A DNA stretch of 64,000 nucleotides from Amorphoplanes digitatis (GCF_014205335.1 NZ_JACHNH010000001.1:8573501-8637500); one strand, 5' to 3'. Counted from the stretch's first letter, positions 15,304 to 24,837 are shown. Notes: generated from the letters alone by a model not told the origin. Program-made: numbers and translations.

Positions 15304-16707
15304 TCAGCCGTCGATCCGGGTGATGTTGCGGATCTTGTTGCTCGCGTCCAGCGCCGCGACCTTGTAGGCCTCCGACAGGGTCGGGTAGTTGAACACCGCG
15401 TCGACCAGGTAGTCGACCGTGCCGCCGCAGCCCATCACCGCCTGCCCGATGTGCACGATGTCGGTCGCCGCGGTGCCGAAGACGTGCACGCCGAGCAGCC
15501 TGCCGTTCTCGGGCGAGACGAGCAGCTTGAGCATCCCGTACGAGTCGCCGACGATCTGCCCGCGCGCCAGCTCGCGATAGCGGGCGATGCCGACCTCGAA
15601 CGGGGTCGCGCTGTCGGTGAGCTGGTCCTCGGTCTTCCCGACGAAGCTGATCTCCGGAATCGTGTAGATGCCGATCGGCTGGAGCTCGTGCATCTCGCGG
15701 ACCGGCTCGCCGCACGCGTGCTGTGCCGCGAGCCGGCCCTGCTCCATCGAGGTCGAGGCGAGCGCCGGGAAGCCGATCACGTCGCCGACGGCGTAGATGT
15801 TGTCGACCGCGGTGCGGTAGCTGGTGTCGACCTCGATCCGGCCACGCTTGTCCGCGCTCAGCCCGGCGGCCTCCAGGGCCAGGTCGTCGGTCTGCCCCTG
15901 CCGGCCGGCCGAGTACATGACGGTGTCGGCGACGATCTTCTTGCCGCTCTTGAGGATGCAGAGCGCGGCGGTCTGGTGCCGCTCGACGGCCGCGACCTCC
16001 TCGCCGAAGCGGAACGTCACCGACAGGTCGCGCAGGTGGTATTTCAGCGACTCGACGATCTCGTCGTCGCAGAACTCGAGCATCTTGTCGCGCCGCTCGA
16101 CGACGGTGACCTTGGTGCCGAGCGCGGCGAACATGGAGGCGTACTCCATGCCGATCACCCCGGCGCCGACCACGACCATGCTGCGCGGCACGGCCTGCAG
16201 GTTGATGACGCCGTCGGAGTCGACGATGGTCCGGTCGTCGAAGTCGACGCTGTCCGGCCGGGCCGGCCGGGTGCCCGCGGCAATAATGATCTTGTCGGCG
16301 CTGACCTTGGTGTCGCGGCCACCGCCGCCGTCGATCCAGATCGCGTGCGCGTCGGCGAAGCGGCCGGTGCCGGTCAGCATCGCGACGTGGTTGCGGGCGA
16401 GCTGGTTGCGGATGACGTCGGTCTGGCGTGTGATCACGTGCTGGGTCCGGGCGGCCAGGTCGCTGACCGTGATCTCCTCCTTGACCCGGTAGCTGCTGCC
16501 GTAGAGATCGCGCTGGCTCAGGCCGGTCAGGTAGAGCACGGCCTCACGCAGGGTCTTGGACGGGACGGTGCCGGTGTTGATGCACACCCCGCCGATCATG
16601 TCGCGGCGGTCGATGATGCCGACCCGCTTACCGAGCTTGGCGGCGGCGATCGCGGCCTTTTGTCCGCTGGGCCCGGAGCCCAGTACTAACAGGTCGTAGT
16701 CGTACAC
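15304..16707 (-). CDS. sthA: Soluble NAD(P)+ transhydrogenase SthA
   Basis: A 467-residue two-dinucleotide-binding flavoprotein: FAD-binding LVLGSGPSGQKAAIAAAKLG, the signature GVCINTGTVPSKTLREA, NADP-binding VVVGAGVIGMEYASMFAALG, FAD-site YAVGDVIGFPALAS, and a C-terminal dimerisation domain. The second redox Cys of disulfide reductases is Thr here (Cys-x4-Thr), which marks SthA rather than lipoamide dehydrogenase. It interconverts NADPH and NADH in the cytoplasm. ATG at 16707. It stands alone, convergent with the L,D-transpeptidase gene. Confidence 0.93.
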   Translation of the reverse strand: MYDYDLLVLGSGPSGQKAAIAAAKLGKRVGIIDRRDMIGGVCINTGTVPSKTLREAVLYLTGLSQRDLYGSSYRVKEEITVSDLAARTQHVITRQTDVIRNQLARNHVAMLTGTGRFADAHAIWIDGGGGRDTKVSADKIIIAAGTRPARPDSVDFDDRTIVDSDGVINLQAVPRSMVVVGAGVIGMEYASMFAALGTKVTVVERRDKMLEFCDDEIVESLKYHLRDLSVTFRFGEEVAAVERHQTAALCILKSGKKIVADTVMYSAGRQGQTDDLALEAAGLSADKRGRIEVDTSYRTAVDNIYAVGDVIGFPALASTSMEQGRLAAQHACGEPVREMHELQPIGIYTIPEISFVGKTEDQLTDSATPFEVGIARYRELARGQIVGDSYGMLKLLVSPENGRLLGVHVFGTAATDIVHIGQAVMGCGGTVDYLVDAVFNYPTLSEAYKVAALDASNKIRNITRIDG

Positions 16708-16740
16708 AGTGACCAGCCTGTCAGGCTCTCACTGCCAGCG

Positions 16741-17301
16741 CTATTGCGCGTTTTCGCACATCACCTTGATCGGAACATCGACGTCCGGCGCGTGCCCGGG
16801 CGGCCAGGGCGAGCCGTAGAGCTCCGCGCACATCACCACGGTCATCCACGGCACCCACGGGCCGCGCAGCATGATCGGCTGGGCGCCCTGGAAGTAGAGG
16901 TTCACGGACCAGTCGAGCGGGTTGGGCTGCACGAGGATGAGGGAGCGGAAGTCGTACGACGCGCCGGCGAGCACCAGCCGCTGACTGGTGACGATCGCGG
17001 CCTGCCGCCCGTCGCCGCGCCAGCCGTCCCGCTTCTCGGTGCTGTGCTCGGTGAAGAAGAGGCCGCCGCTGGCGAAGATGCTGCTGGAGTAGTCCACCTT
17101 GGTGGAGAGGTAGGCGGACACGTCGACGAGGAACGAGCCGTACTGCTTCTCCCCGGCGCCCAGCTCGATCGTCGGCGCCACGGCGGCGGGGTGGCCGCCG
17201 CGCTGCACGAGCCGGACCAGCATGGACATGGAACGCCAGCCCGCGCCGGTCTGCTCGGCGTTGTACACCCGGGTGGACACCTTGGATTTCACAAGGAACA
17301 C
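16741..17301 (-). CDS. Hypothetical protein of unknown family
   Basis: About 186 residues. I cannot name the family. The middle (AAIVTSQRLVLAGASYDFRSLILVQ, then WSVNLYFQGAQPIMLRGPW) looks like a bacterial PH-like fold, in which a VTSQRLVL strand is common, followed by the hydrophobic stretch VPWMTVVMCAELYG. No signal peptide or clear membrane helix. The start is uncertain: GTG 17301 gives the longest form, and ATG at 17229 (MSMLVRLV) is an alternative. It lies 33 bases upstream of sthA on the same strand, with its stop before the sthA start, so co-transcription is possible. Confidence 0.55.
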   Translation of the reverse strand: MFLVKSKVSTRVYNAEQTGAGWRSMSMLVRLVQRGGHPAAVAPTIELGAGEKQYGSFLVDVSAYLSTKVDYSSSIFASGGLFFTEHSTEKRDGWRGDGRQAAIVTSQRLVLAGASYDFRSLILVQPNPLDWSVNLYFQGAQPIMLRGPWVPWMTVVMCAELYGSPWPPGHAPDVDVPIKVMCENAQ

Positions 17302-17475
17302 CCTGGCATGCCGAAATAGGCGATGACCAGTTACTTCGCCCGGCGGTGAGCTGAAATGTCCGTAGCGTGGAGGTTAGCTGGCCGAACGTCCGGTGTGTGC
17401 CAACGATGGACGGGACCGCCGATGGGGGACATCCGGCGTGTCAGATTTGATCATCCGGCCGGCGCGTGAATGGCC

Positions 17476-18687
17476 CTACGTGCGGGCGGCCCGGCGCAGG
17501 AACTCGGCGTTGGAGCCGGTCGTCCGCAGGTGGTCGAGGAGCTGTTGCAGGCTCTGCTTGCGGTCCTGAGCGCCCAGCGCCCTGCGGAGCTGGTGCATCA
17601 GGGCCAGCTCGGTCGGCCCGACGAGCGCCTCGTCGTGCCGGGTGCCGGAGCCGGTGACGTCGATCGCCGGGAACAGCCGGCCCTCGGCCAGCGCCCGGTC
17701 GAGCTTGAGCTCGGCGTTGCCGGTGCTCTTGAACTCCTCGAAGATGACGGTGTCCATCGCCGACCCGGTGTCGACGAGCGCGGTCGCGAGGATGGTCAGC
17801 GAGCCGCCGTTCTCGATGTTGCGCGCCGCGCCGAGGAACCGCTTCGGCGGGTAGAGCGCGGTCGAGTCGAGGCCGCCGGACAGGGTGCGCCCGCGGCCCG
17901 GCGCCGCCAGGTTGTAGGACCGGCCGAGCCGGGTGATCGAGTCGAGCAGCACGACCACGTCCCGCCCGGCCTCCACCAGCCGCTTGGCGCGCTCGATCGC
18001 GAGCTCGGCCAGCGCGGTGTGGTCGGTCGGCGGCCGGTCGAACGTGGCCGCGATGACCTCGCCCTTGACCGAGCGCTGCATGTCGGTGACCTCTTCGGGC
18101 CGCTCGTCCACGAGCACGACCATCAGGTGGCACTCGGGGTTGTTGTGGGTGATCGCGTTCGCCATCGCCTGGAGCACCATCGTCTTGCCGGCCTTCGGCG
18201 GCGACACGATGAGCGCCCGCTGGCCCTTGCCGATCGGCATGACCAGGTCGATGACCCGGGTGGTGAGGATGTGCGGCTCGGTCTCGAGCCGCAGCCGCTC
18301 CTGCGGGTACAGGGCGGTCAGCTTGTAGAAGTCGGGGCGGCGGACGGCCTGCTTGGGGTCCTCGCCGTTGATGGTCGCCACCTCGAGCGTGGCCGGCCTG
18401 CGGCCGCCCGGCACGCGGGCGACGCCGGTGATGTGATCACCGCGGCGAAGGCCGTGCTCCCGGAGCTGGCCGGGCGCCACCGCGATGTCGTCGGGGCCGG
18501 GCAGATAGCCCTCGGCGCGCAGCCAGGCCTTGTCGTCGACGATGTCGAGCAGGGCGTCGACCGCGACCTCGGCGCCCGGCGCACCGGGACCGGTGTCGAC
18601 CGGCCGGTTGCGGGGCCCGATGCCGGCGGGCCGGCGACGGGTCTGTGCGGTACGGCGTCCGCCGGAGCGAACGTCGGTGTCAGTCAT
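17476..18687 (-). CDS. rho: Transcription termination factor Rho, short divergent form
   Basis: A 403-residue hexameric RNA helicase of the RecA/ATPase fold. Residues 1-50 are basic; 50-125 are the Rho RNA-binding (cold-shock-like) domain with YLPGPDDIAV and DPKQAVRRPDFYKLTALYPQERL; the ATPase domain has Walker A SPPKAGKT, VDERPEEVTDMQRSV, LLDSITRLGRSYN, GGLDSTALYPPKRFLGAARNIE and the C-terminal KSTGNAELKLDR. It lacks the long Arg/Gly-rich N-terminal insertion usual in actinobacterial Rho, and the primary-site FGF is KAW. ATG 18687 is preceded by GAGGAG at 8 bases. It is probably a second Rho of this genome, which is inference. Confidence 0.88.
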   Translation of the reverse strand: MTDTDVRSGGRRTAQTRRRPAGIGPRNRPVDTGPGAPGAEVAVDALLDIVDDKAWLRAEGYLPGPDDIAVAPGQLREHGLRRGDHITGVARVPGGRRPATLEVATINGEDPKQAVRRPDFYKLTALYPQERLRLETEPHILTTRVIDLVMPIGKGQRALIVSPPKAGKTMVLQAMANAITHNNPECHLMVVLVDERPEEVTDMQRSVKGEVIAATFDRPPTDHTALAELAIERAKRLVEAGRDVVVLLDSITRLGRSYNLAAPGRGRTLSGGLDSTALYPPKRFLGAARNIENGGSLTILATALVDTGSAMDTVIFEEFKSTGNAELKLDRALAEGRLFPAIDVTGSGTRHDEALVGPTELALMHQLRRALGAQDRKQSLQQLLDHLRTTGSNAEFLRRAART

Positions 18688-19004
18688 GGGGGTACTCCTC
18701 ATTTCGGGGTGCGCGGAAACGCGCGAGCGAGGCTGCGAAAACAACGGGCTGACGCCCTGCGCCTCGAGAAGAAAGAAAACACCGGGGCCGGTCTCGGATA
18801 ACTCGGCTGATTGGGACTCCCGGGGGCGGCTGTGCCGCCTACGCCCAGGTCCCGACTGGTTAAAAGTAGCGCGCCGGAGCGAACGCCACAAGCCGCCGAG
18901 CGGCGATCCCGTTACTCCCCGAATGCGTCCGGCGTCCCGTAAACGCCCTCGTGTCCAGCAAATCGCGTTGAACCACCGCGCGGGCCGGGGACATACTCGC
19001 GCCC
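18688..19004. other. Leader region of rho, no gene seen
   Basis: About 317 bases separate the divergent rho and phosphotransferase genes. On the rho side the transcript would contain a GGCGGC/GCCGCC hairpin (18825-18839) and a pyrimidine-rich run (TTTTCTTTCTTCTC near 18765-18780). Rho genes are commonly autoregulated through such leaders. AT-rich GGTTAAAAGTAGC near 18855-18870 may be part of a promoter. No coding potential stands out. Confidence 0.4.
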
Positions 19005-19880
19005 ATGCTGGATGAGCCGGACGGCCTGGATACCGCCGAACTGCTGGCCGGGCTGGAGCAGGGCTGGGGAATCCGGGCCCGGTCCGCGCGGTACCTGCCG
19101 GTCGGGTTCGGCAGCTACCACTGGACGACGGACGACAACTTCCTGACCGTCGACCGGGTCGGCGACGACCGGGCGTTCGCGTCGCTGCGGCGGGCGCTCG
19201 ACGCCACGCTGGCCCTGCGCCGGGCCGGGCTGGAGTTCGTGGTCGCGCCGCTGCCGGCGCGGACCGGGCCGGCGGCGCTGCGGCTCGGCCACCGCTACGC
19301 CCTCTCGGTGTACCCGCTGGTCGACGGCGAGGCCGGCCACTTCGGACCGCACCGGCCCGAGGACGTACCCGAGGTGCTCGGGCTGTTGGCGCGGCTGCAC
19401 CGCACCGCGGCGCCGGCCGGCGCCGAGCGCCTCGACCTGGCCCTGCCGGGCCGGGCCGGGCTCCTCGATCTCGGCCGGCCGTGGACGGGCGGCCCGTTCG
19501 CCGAGCGGGCGTGGCGGCTGCTGAGCGACAATTCCGTACGCCTGAGCGACATGCTCGCCGAGTACGATGGGCTCGCCGCCAAGGCGGAGGCCACGCCGGA
19601 GAGATGGGTGGTGACCCACGGCGAACCGCATCCCGGCAACCTGATGCGGACCGGGTCCGGCCTGGTCCTCGTCGACTGGGAGACCGTGCGGATCGCCCCG
19701 CCGGAACGGGACCTCTGGCTGGTCGACGACGACCAGGGCGACCCGGCCGCGGCGGCGCTCTTCCGGCTGCGGTGGACGCTCGCCGACATCGCCGGGTACG
19801 CCGCCGAGCTGCGGCGACCGCACGAGGCGACCGAGGACGTCACCGCGTCTTGGACCTACCTGAACAGCTACTTCGCCTGA
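19005..19880 (+). CDS. Aminoglycoside phosphotransferase (APH)-fold kinase, APH(9)-like
   Basis: A 291-residue protein kinase-like phosphotransferase. The catalytic loop VVTHGEPHPGNLM and metal-binding VLVDWETVRIAPPERDLW are diagnostic of the APH family. The N-terminal lobe has YLPVGFGSYHW and a DRAFASLRRALDATLAL helix similar to spectinomycin 9-phosphotransferases. It may confer aminoglycoside or spectinomycin tolerance or phosphorylate a cellular metabolite; the context gives no substrate. Soluble, ATG at 19005. A hairpin terminator follows at 19888. Confidence 0.85.
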   Translation: MLDEPDGLDTAELLAGLEQGWGIRARSARYLPVGFGSYHWTTDDNFLTVDRVGDDRAFASLRRALDATLALRRAGLEFVVAPLPARTGPAALRLGHRYALSVYPLVDGEAGHFGPHRPEDVPEVLGLLARLHRTAAPAGAERLDLALPGRAGLLDLGRPWTGGPFAERAWRLLSDNSVRLSDMLAEYDGLAAKAEATPERWVVTHGEPHPGNLMRTGSGLVLVDWETVRIAPPERDLWLVDDDQGDPAAAALFRLRWTLADIAGYAAELRRPHEATEDVTASWTYLNSYFA

Positions 19881-19887
19881 ATCGACG

Positions 19888-19919
19888 CCGGCCCGCACCG
19901 CGTACGCGATGCGGGCCGG
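19888..19919. terminator. Bidirectional hairpin terminator
   Basis: CCGGCCCGCA (19888-19897) and TGCGGGCCGG (19910-19919) form a perfect 10-base stem with a 12-base loop between convergent genes ending at 19880 and 19932. Confidence 0.7.
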
Positions 19920-19931
19920 TTCGTCGTTGGA

Positions 19932-21839
19932 TCAGGCGTCGCCCGCGACCTGGAATCCGTACCAGTTCGGATAGTCGCCCCAGGTGCCGTCGGCCTTGAC
20001 GGCGTAGACGGTCAGGGTGACCGGGCCGCTCTGGGTCGGCGTCCACCTGATCGTCGCGCGGCCGTCCTCGTCGGCGGCCACCTCGGTCAGCTCGTCACCG
20101 TCGACGAAGCTGTACCGGTAGGACGCCGTGTCGGTCCGGCCCGGCGGCGGCGAGAACGTGAAGGTCCCCTCGACGCCGACACCCCCGACGGCCGATCCGT
20201 CCTCCGGGTAGAAGTAGACGTCGGACCGCACGCCCGGCCACGGATCGAAGTAGGCGGACCAGTTCGCCGCGGTCGAGACGAAGCCGTTCTCGCTGTGGCT
20301 CCGCACGGTCACCCGGTGCCCGTTCACGTCGCTCGCCCGGAACGAGTAGTAGGCCACCCCGTCCTCGTCGGCGTCCCGCGTCTCGGGCTCGCCGCCGTCC
20401 AGCGTGATCTCGTACTCCCGGACGCCGGTCACCCCGCTTGCGGGAGTGATTTTGAGGAGCACGTCCTGGTTCCACTCCGGCTTTCCGCCCTCGACCCGCA
20501 CCTCCGGCGCCGACCACGGAACGAAGGTCTCGTACTGCGTCTCGGGCGAGACGTTGCCGGCCTGGTCGATCGAGCGGACAGTCAGCCGCTGCGGCCCGGA
20601 CCCCGTGGGGTTGATGGTGACCGTGGCCGTACCGCCGGGGGCGTTGGCCCTGATCGTCCCCGGGAGGGTCAGCGGATCCCTGCACACCAACTCTCCGAGG
20701 TCGCCGCCCCCGCCACAGCTGTTGACGCCGAGGCCGTTCCAGCTGTACTGGAACCCGGCGACGTCCTTGTCGCCGTGACCGGAGAAGGTGAAGACGGCCG
20801 GCACACCGGGCGGTGCGGCCCCGTCGACCGGGTAGTTCGCGGACGTGACCACCGGCGTCGACGGCCTCGTCCTGTCATAGGTGAAGAAGCACTTCTTCGA
20901 CCAGGCCGAGAGCTCGGCGCCGTCACCGACGCGGGCCTGCCACCCGTAGGTCTTGCCGTCGACAAGCACACCCTCCGGCAGATTGACCGTGTTCACCCGG
21001 CCGGATGTACCGTGCTCCTGGGTGTGGACGCTTCTCGCCTCGGGATCCTCCCGCGGCCACACGGCGAACTCCGTCGTGAGGCTGTGCGCGTCGTTCTCGT
21101 CGGCGTCGGTGGCCAGCGCCTGTAGAACGTTGGCGAAACCGCCCAACCGCGGCGGGGGCTTCAATTGGGTACAGGCGAAACCGCCGTTGTAGAGGTGGTC
21201 GCTATCGATCTTCGGCGCCGAGTTGTACTGCATGGAGAGCTGGACGGTGTTGTACCAGTTCAGGCGGCGACCGTAGGCGGCATCGCTCTCGAACTGCGCG
21301 GGAACCCGCAGCTCGAACGTGATCCGCCGCTGCTTGTGCGCAACGGCGTCCTTGACGGCCGCGCCGACCTCGAAGGAGATGGACGCACCGGGGCAGTACT
21401 CCGGCGTCAGGATCTCGTCCAGCTTGGCGATCGGGTCAGGCGTCTTGCGCCAGGTGGGCGTCGCCCCGACGGGCTTCGTCCGCCAGATCTCGATGGCCCG
21501 CTTGGTGCAGTCGGCGGCGGACTGTTCGCGGATGAAGACCGAGCCGCCGTAGACCGTCTTGCCCTCGAACCCGGAGAGGTCGAAGGTGGCGTAGACCCGC
21601 GAGGTGTGGCTCTTGCCGGCGTCGTCCACCCAGGTGCCCAGCGGGAAATGCTCCTCGGCGGCCTCATAGGCCTTTCCCGGCGTGGCGGAGTCGTTCCATC
21701 CGATCTGGACGGAGGGCGGTCTGTCGTAGTGCGGCGCCGCGACGGCGGCGGCCCCGGCGGTGACGACGGTCAGGCCGGTGACGCCGAGCGTCAGCGCAAG
21801 CCCCGCGATCAGGCCACGACGTGGCCAGGCTCGTTTCAT
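19932..21839 (-). CDS. Secreted beta-rich protein with DNRLRE-like and Ig-like domains
   Basis: About 635 residues. ATG at 21839 follows GGAGGA at 8 bases and begins a signal peptide (RRGLIAGLALTLGVTGLTVVTAGAAAVAA). Residues 35-200 resemble the DNRLRE/CBM96-like domain (SRVYATFDLSGFEGKTVYGGSVFIRE, IEIWRTKP). The rest is a series of Ig/fibronectin-like domains with repeated phrases such as RSIDQAGNVSPETQYETFVPW, YGWQARVGDGAELSAWSK and GVREYEITLDGG. No catalytic residues are evident; the likely role is an extracellular adhesin or carbohydrate-binding scaffold. Upstream is a short AT-rich gap to the divergent DUF4279 gene. Confidence 0.8.
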   Translation of the reverse strand: MKRAWPRRGLIAGLALTLGVTGLTVVTAGAAAVAAPHYDRPPSVQIGWNDSATPGKAYEAAEEHFPLGTWVDDAGKSHTSRVYATFDLSGFEGKTVYGGSVFIREQSAADCTKRAIEIWRTKPVGATPTWRKTPDPIAKLDEILTPEYCPGASISFEVGAAVKDAVAHKQRRITFELRVPAQFESDAAYGRRLNWYNTVQLSMQYNSAPKIDSDHLYNGGFACTQLKPPPRLGGFANVLQALATDADENDAHSLTTEFAVWPREDPEARSVHTQEHGTSGRVNTVNLPEGVLVDGKTYGWQARVGDGAELSAWSKKCFFTYDRTRPSTPVVTSANYPVDGAAPPGVPAVFTFSGHGDKDVAGFQYSWNGLGVNSCGGGGDLGELVCRDPLTLPGTIRANAPGGTATVTINPTGSGPQRLTVRSIDQAGNVSPETQYETFVPWSAPEVRVEGGKPEWNQDVLLKITPASGVTGVREYEITLDGGEPETRDADEDGVAYYSFRASDVNGHRVTVRSHSENGFVSTAANWSAYFDPWPGVRSDVYFYPEDGSAVGGVGVEGTFTFSPPPGRTDTASYRYSFVDGDELTEVAADEDGRATIRWTPTQSGPVTLTVYAVKADGTWGDYPNWYGFQVAGDA

Positions 21840-21975
21840 GATTGTCTTCCTCCCCGTTGACCGGCCGTACCCGCGCACACCGGCTGACGAATTTAACTAT
21901 TTTGATGGCCGCCACGACAACGGCCTTTTCGGACGGGATCGCCGACGCGGGGTGCTGGGCGTTACCCTCGCCGCA

Positions 21976-22479
21976 ATGATTGACACCGATGCTGCCGCGG
22001 TCCGCTGCACCCAGCGCGCGTACCTGTACCTGGAGCGTGACGTCGCCACCGGAGATCCGCCGTACACCGCCGACGAGCTGGAGCTGATGGCCTTCGAGCC
22101 GGACGAGGTGACCCGGCTCGCCGGTCTGCGGCCGACCGCCACGTGGCGGCGCGGTGACCCACATCCCCGCTTCCGTACGCCGCGGCGTTTCAGCGGCTGG
22201 CACTACGAGCTTCCGGCCCGCGAAACCCACGTCACCGAGCACGTCCTCTCGGACCTGCTCGACGCCGTCGAGCCGTACGCCGAAGGCCTCGCCGCGGCCC
22301 GCGACGGCCTGGGCCTGCGCGCGGGCATCATGATCCTCATCGAGATGCAGGGCGACCGCGACGAGGACGGCGACGTCTCGGTCTCCACCGCGTCGATCGC
22401 CTACAGCGCCGCCACCCTGCACCGGCTCGCCGCCCTCGACCTGAGCCTGGAACACGACCAGTACGTCCTGGTCGACTGA
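21976..22479 (+). CDS. DUF4279 domain protein
   Basis: About 167 residues, cytoplasmic. It matches the DUF4279 pattern: an opening strand AYLYLERDV, then DEVTRLAGLRPTATWRRGDPHP, SGWHYELPA, HVLSDLLDAVEP and a closing strand with MILIEMQGD and VSVSTASI. Function unknown; family members are often found in immunity-protein-like or isolated contexts. ATG at 21976 is chosen because the in-frame extension upstream overlaps the promoter region of the divergent secreted protein. Its stop lies 9 bases from the convergent gene's stop. Confidence 0.75.
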   Translation: MIDTDAAAVRCTQRAYLYLERDVATGDPPYTADELELMAFEPDEVTRLAGLRPTATWRRGDPHPRFRTPRRFSGWHYELPARETHVTEHVLSDLLDAVEPYAEGLAAARDGLGLRAGIMILIEMQGDRDEDGDVSVSTASIAYSAATLHRLAALDLSLEHDQYVLVD

Positions 22480-22488
22480 CCGGGCGGT

Positions 22489-24774
22489 CTACGCCGCCTG
22501 GTGCCGGAGCTGGTACTCCGCGGCGGTGCTGCCGGCCTCGAAGATCAGGCTGACCGGGCCGTCCGGCAGCGTGCAGGTCACCGTGCGCTCCGCGGCGGTG
22601 GGGCCGGGGCCGCAGTAGCGGATCCCGTCGGCGCTGTACACCGAGAGCCGGCCGGTCCCCTCGCCCGAGGTGCGCTGCCAGGTGAACGATTCGCGGGCGC
22701 CGTGCTGGTCGGCCGCGATGGTGAGGCACTTCGCGAAGTCGCCACCGCCGGTGGCGAACGTCGCGCCGTCCCCGCCGGGCAGTGCCGGGCAGGACGGCGG
22801 GCCGTCGACCCGGGCGTACGCGGCCGCGAAAGTGCCGGGCACGTCGCCCTCGTTCTCCCGGTGCACGACCGTGAACGGCGCAGTGCCGGTCAACGGGCAG
22901 CTGTACTGGCTCAGCGCCCACGACGTGTCGCAGAGGTAGGTGCCGGCGGCGTCCACGACGTACCCGAACGGCCGGGACGAGTCCCGGGCGTCGGTGGGCT
23001 GGAGCTGGACCATCTTGGCGCCGACCGGCAGGGTCAGCTGCCGGCACAGGTATTGTCCCGGCGCGGTGAAGGTCGCCGTGAACGACGTGCCGGCGTCCTG
23101 CGGGCAGCCGCTCGGCGTGTACGGCAGGAACGCCGTCGCGTAGGCGAAGTCGTTGCCCAGCACCGAGTTCACCGCCCCGCCGTTGAGCACCATCGTGTAC
23201 CGCCCCGCCGCCGGGAGCTCACAGTGGCCGCCGCTGACGCAGACCCGGTGCCCGGTGCCGTCGTAGACCGACGCGCCCGTCTCGTAGTTCTCGTCGTCGT
23301 ACGCCCGCGCGAGGTAGACGCCGGGCTGGGTGACCGCGAGGATGCGGCAGCGGATCGGGCCGATCGCCCCGGCCGGCGCACCGTTCCACGCGCCCGGCCG
23401 GATCATCGGGCAGCCCGCCGGCTGCGACAGCCGCCGCACCTGGAGACGGTAGGTGAGGTCGGTGTCCTCGGCGTCGAAGGTGTCGAGGTACGAGACCACC
23501 CGGTACGTGCCGGTGGCCGACAGCACGCAGCCGTCCTCGTCCTCGCTGCGTTCGGTGCAGACCTGCTCACCCGCGGCGTTCACCAGGAAGCTGCGCACCT
23601 CGTTGTACTGGTCGGGCGCCCGGTACACGATGACCCGGTCACCCGCGGTGGCCGCGAACGGCTGGCAGTTGGTCTGCACTGCCGAGGTCTGGTGCACGAC
23701 CAGCGGGTCCGGCGCCCAGGACAGTGAGGTCGCCCGGGCGCAGCCGGCGTTGGCGCTCACCCGCGCGGCGGCGATCTGGTAGTTGACCTCTTCCCAGCCG
23801 TCGTTGCTCGTGATGACCGAGTAGTCCCCGGCCGCCAGCACGCACACCTGCGTGTTGTACTCCTGGCAGACCTGCTGCCCGGCGGCGTCGAGGAGACGCC
23901 AGTTGATCGACTGCCCCTGGTAGATCCGGATGGCGAGGCTGCCGGCCTCCGCCAGTCGCACCTTGTGGCAGGCGATGCCCTCCTGGGTGGGGATCGTGCC
24001 TTTTCCGGCGTTCGCGCCCGGGTCACCGAACGGTGCCGGGCGCAGGGTCTCGCAGCCGGCCGGGTTCGACAGGCGGGTCATCCGCAACGTGTACGGGGTG
24101 GCGGCGCCGTAGCTCTCGTACAGATTGAGCCGGTACGGCCCGGCGGTGTTCAGCGTGCAGTCAACGGCATAGCGCACCTGGCAGACGTGCTCGCCCGCGG
24201 CGTCGATGATCGAGCCCTGCACGTCGCCGGCCGCGCGCGGCGACCAGAGGTGCAGCAGGCTGCCGACCGGCTGGTTGAACCGGTAGCAGTCGCCGGCCGA
24301 CCCGAACTGGAGGTCCCGCGTGACCCCCGCCGAGGCGAACGAGAAGTCGGCGTTCGTCAGCGCGGTGCAGCTCGACGGCGTACGCCGCGACTCAACGGAG
24401 AACGTGTAGTCGCCGCTGTCCTGGAAGTAGAGGAAGACGACCACCTTGTAGGTGCCCGCGCCGGCGAGCCGGCATTGGCCGGCGTCGGTGCCGACGAAGC
24501 AGACCTGCGCGCCGGTCGGACCGAAGATGTGCGCCTGGAGGCTGCCGCCGCTGCCCCGGGTGAGCATCGTGTAGGCCACGTCGTTGGCCCGGGTGGTGCT
24601 GAAGAAGTAGACGTCCTCCCGATCACCGGTGATCGAGGGACAGCTGAAGACCTTCCCGAAGGCGAGCGTGCCTCCACAGACCTCGTCCGCGGACGCCGCG
24701 GGCGACGTGCTCGCGAGCGTCGCGACGGCGACCGCCAGAGCACAGATCATGGTGAGGACGCGTGAACGGAACAT
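22489..24774 (-). CDS. Large secreted protein with Cys-paired beta repeats
   Basis: 761 residues with a signal peptide (LTMICALAVAVATLASTSPAASA). At least six units of about 100-115 residues recur, each with a core such as DAAGEHVCQVRYAVDCTL, AAGQQVCQEYNTQVCVL, AAGEQVCTERSEDEDGC, GHRVCVSGGHCELPAAGRY, then a strand GxYxVxxY. Each core has two closely spaced Cys that could form a disulfide, and each unit begins with another Cys (e.g. PSSCTAL, PAGCETLRP, SGCPQDAG). The layout resembles pre-peptidase C-terminal (PPC) repeats, but there is no protease domain. Extracellular; function not known. Confidence 0.75.
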   Translation of the reverse strand: MFRSRVLTMICALAVAVATLASTSPAASADEVCGGTLAFGKVFSCPSITGDREDVYFFSTTRANDVAYTMLTRGSGGSLQAHIFGPTGAQVCFVGTDAGQCRLAGAGTYKVVVFLYFQDSGDYTFSVESRRTPSSCTALTNADFSFASAGVTRDLQFGSAGDCYRFNQPVGSLLHLWSPRAAGDVQGSIIDAAGEHVCQVRYAVDCTLNTAGPYRLNLYESYGAATPYTLRMTRLSNPAGCETLRPAPFGDPGANAGKGTIPTQEGIACHKVRLAEAGSLAIRIYQGQSINWRLLDAAGQQVCQEYNTQVCVLAAGDYSVITSNDGWEEVNYQIAAARVSANAGCARATSLSWAPDPLVVHQTSAVQTNCQPFAATAGDRVIVYRAPDQYNEVRSFLVNAAGEQVCTERSEDEDGCVLSATGTYRVVSYLDTFDAEDTDLTYRLQVRRLSQPAGCPMIRPGAWNGAPAGAIGPIRCRILAVTQPGVYLARAYDDENYETGASVYDGTGHRVCVSGGHCELPAAGRYTMVLNGGAVNSVLGNDFAYATAFLPYTPSGCPQDAGTSFTATFTAPGQYLCRQLTLPVGAKMVQLQPTDARDSSRPFGYVVDAAGTYLCDTSWALSQYSCPLTGTAPFTVVHRENEGDVPGTFAAAYARVDGPPSCPALPGGDGATFATGGGDFAKCLTIAADQHGARESFTWQRTSGEGTGRLSVYSADGIRYCGPGPTAAERTVTCTLPDGPVSLIFEAGSTAAEYQLRHQAA

Positions 24775-24837
24775 GGTTTCCCCCGTGGCCCCGCCCGACG
24801 CCGATGCCCCGAACGGCCGGGGTCAATATATGACGGG

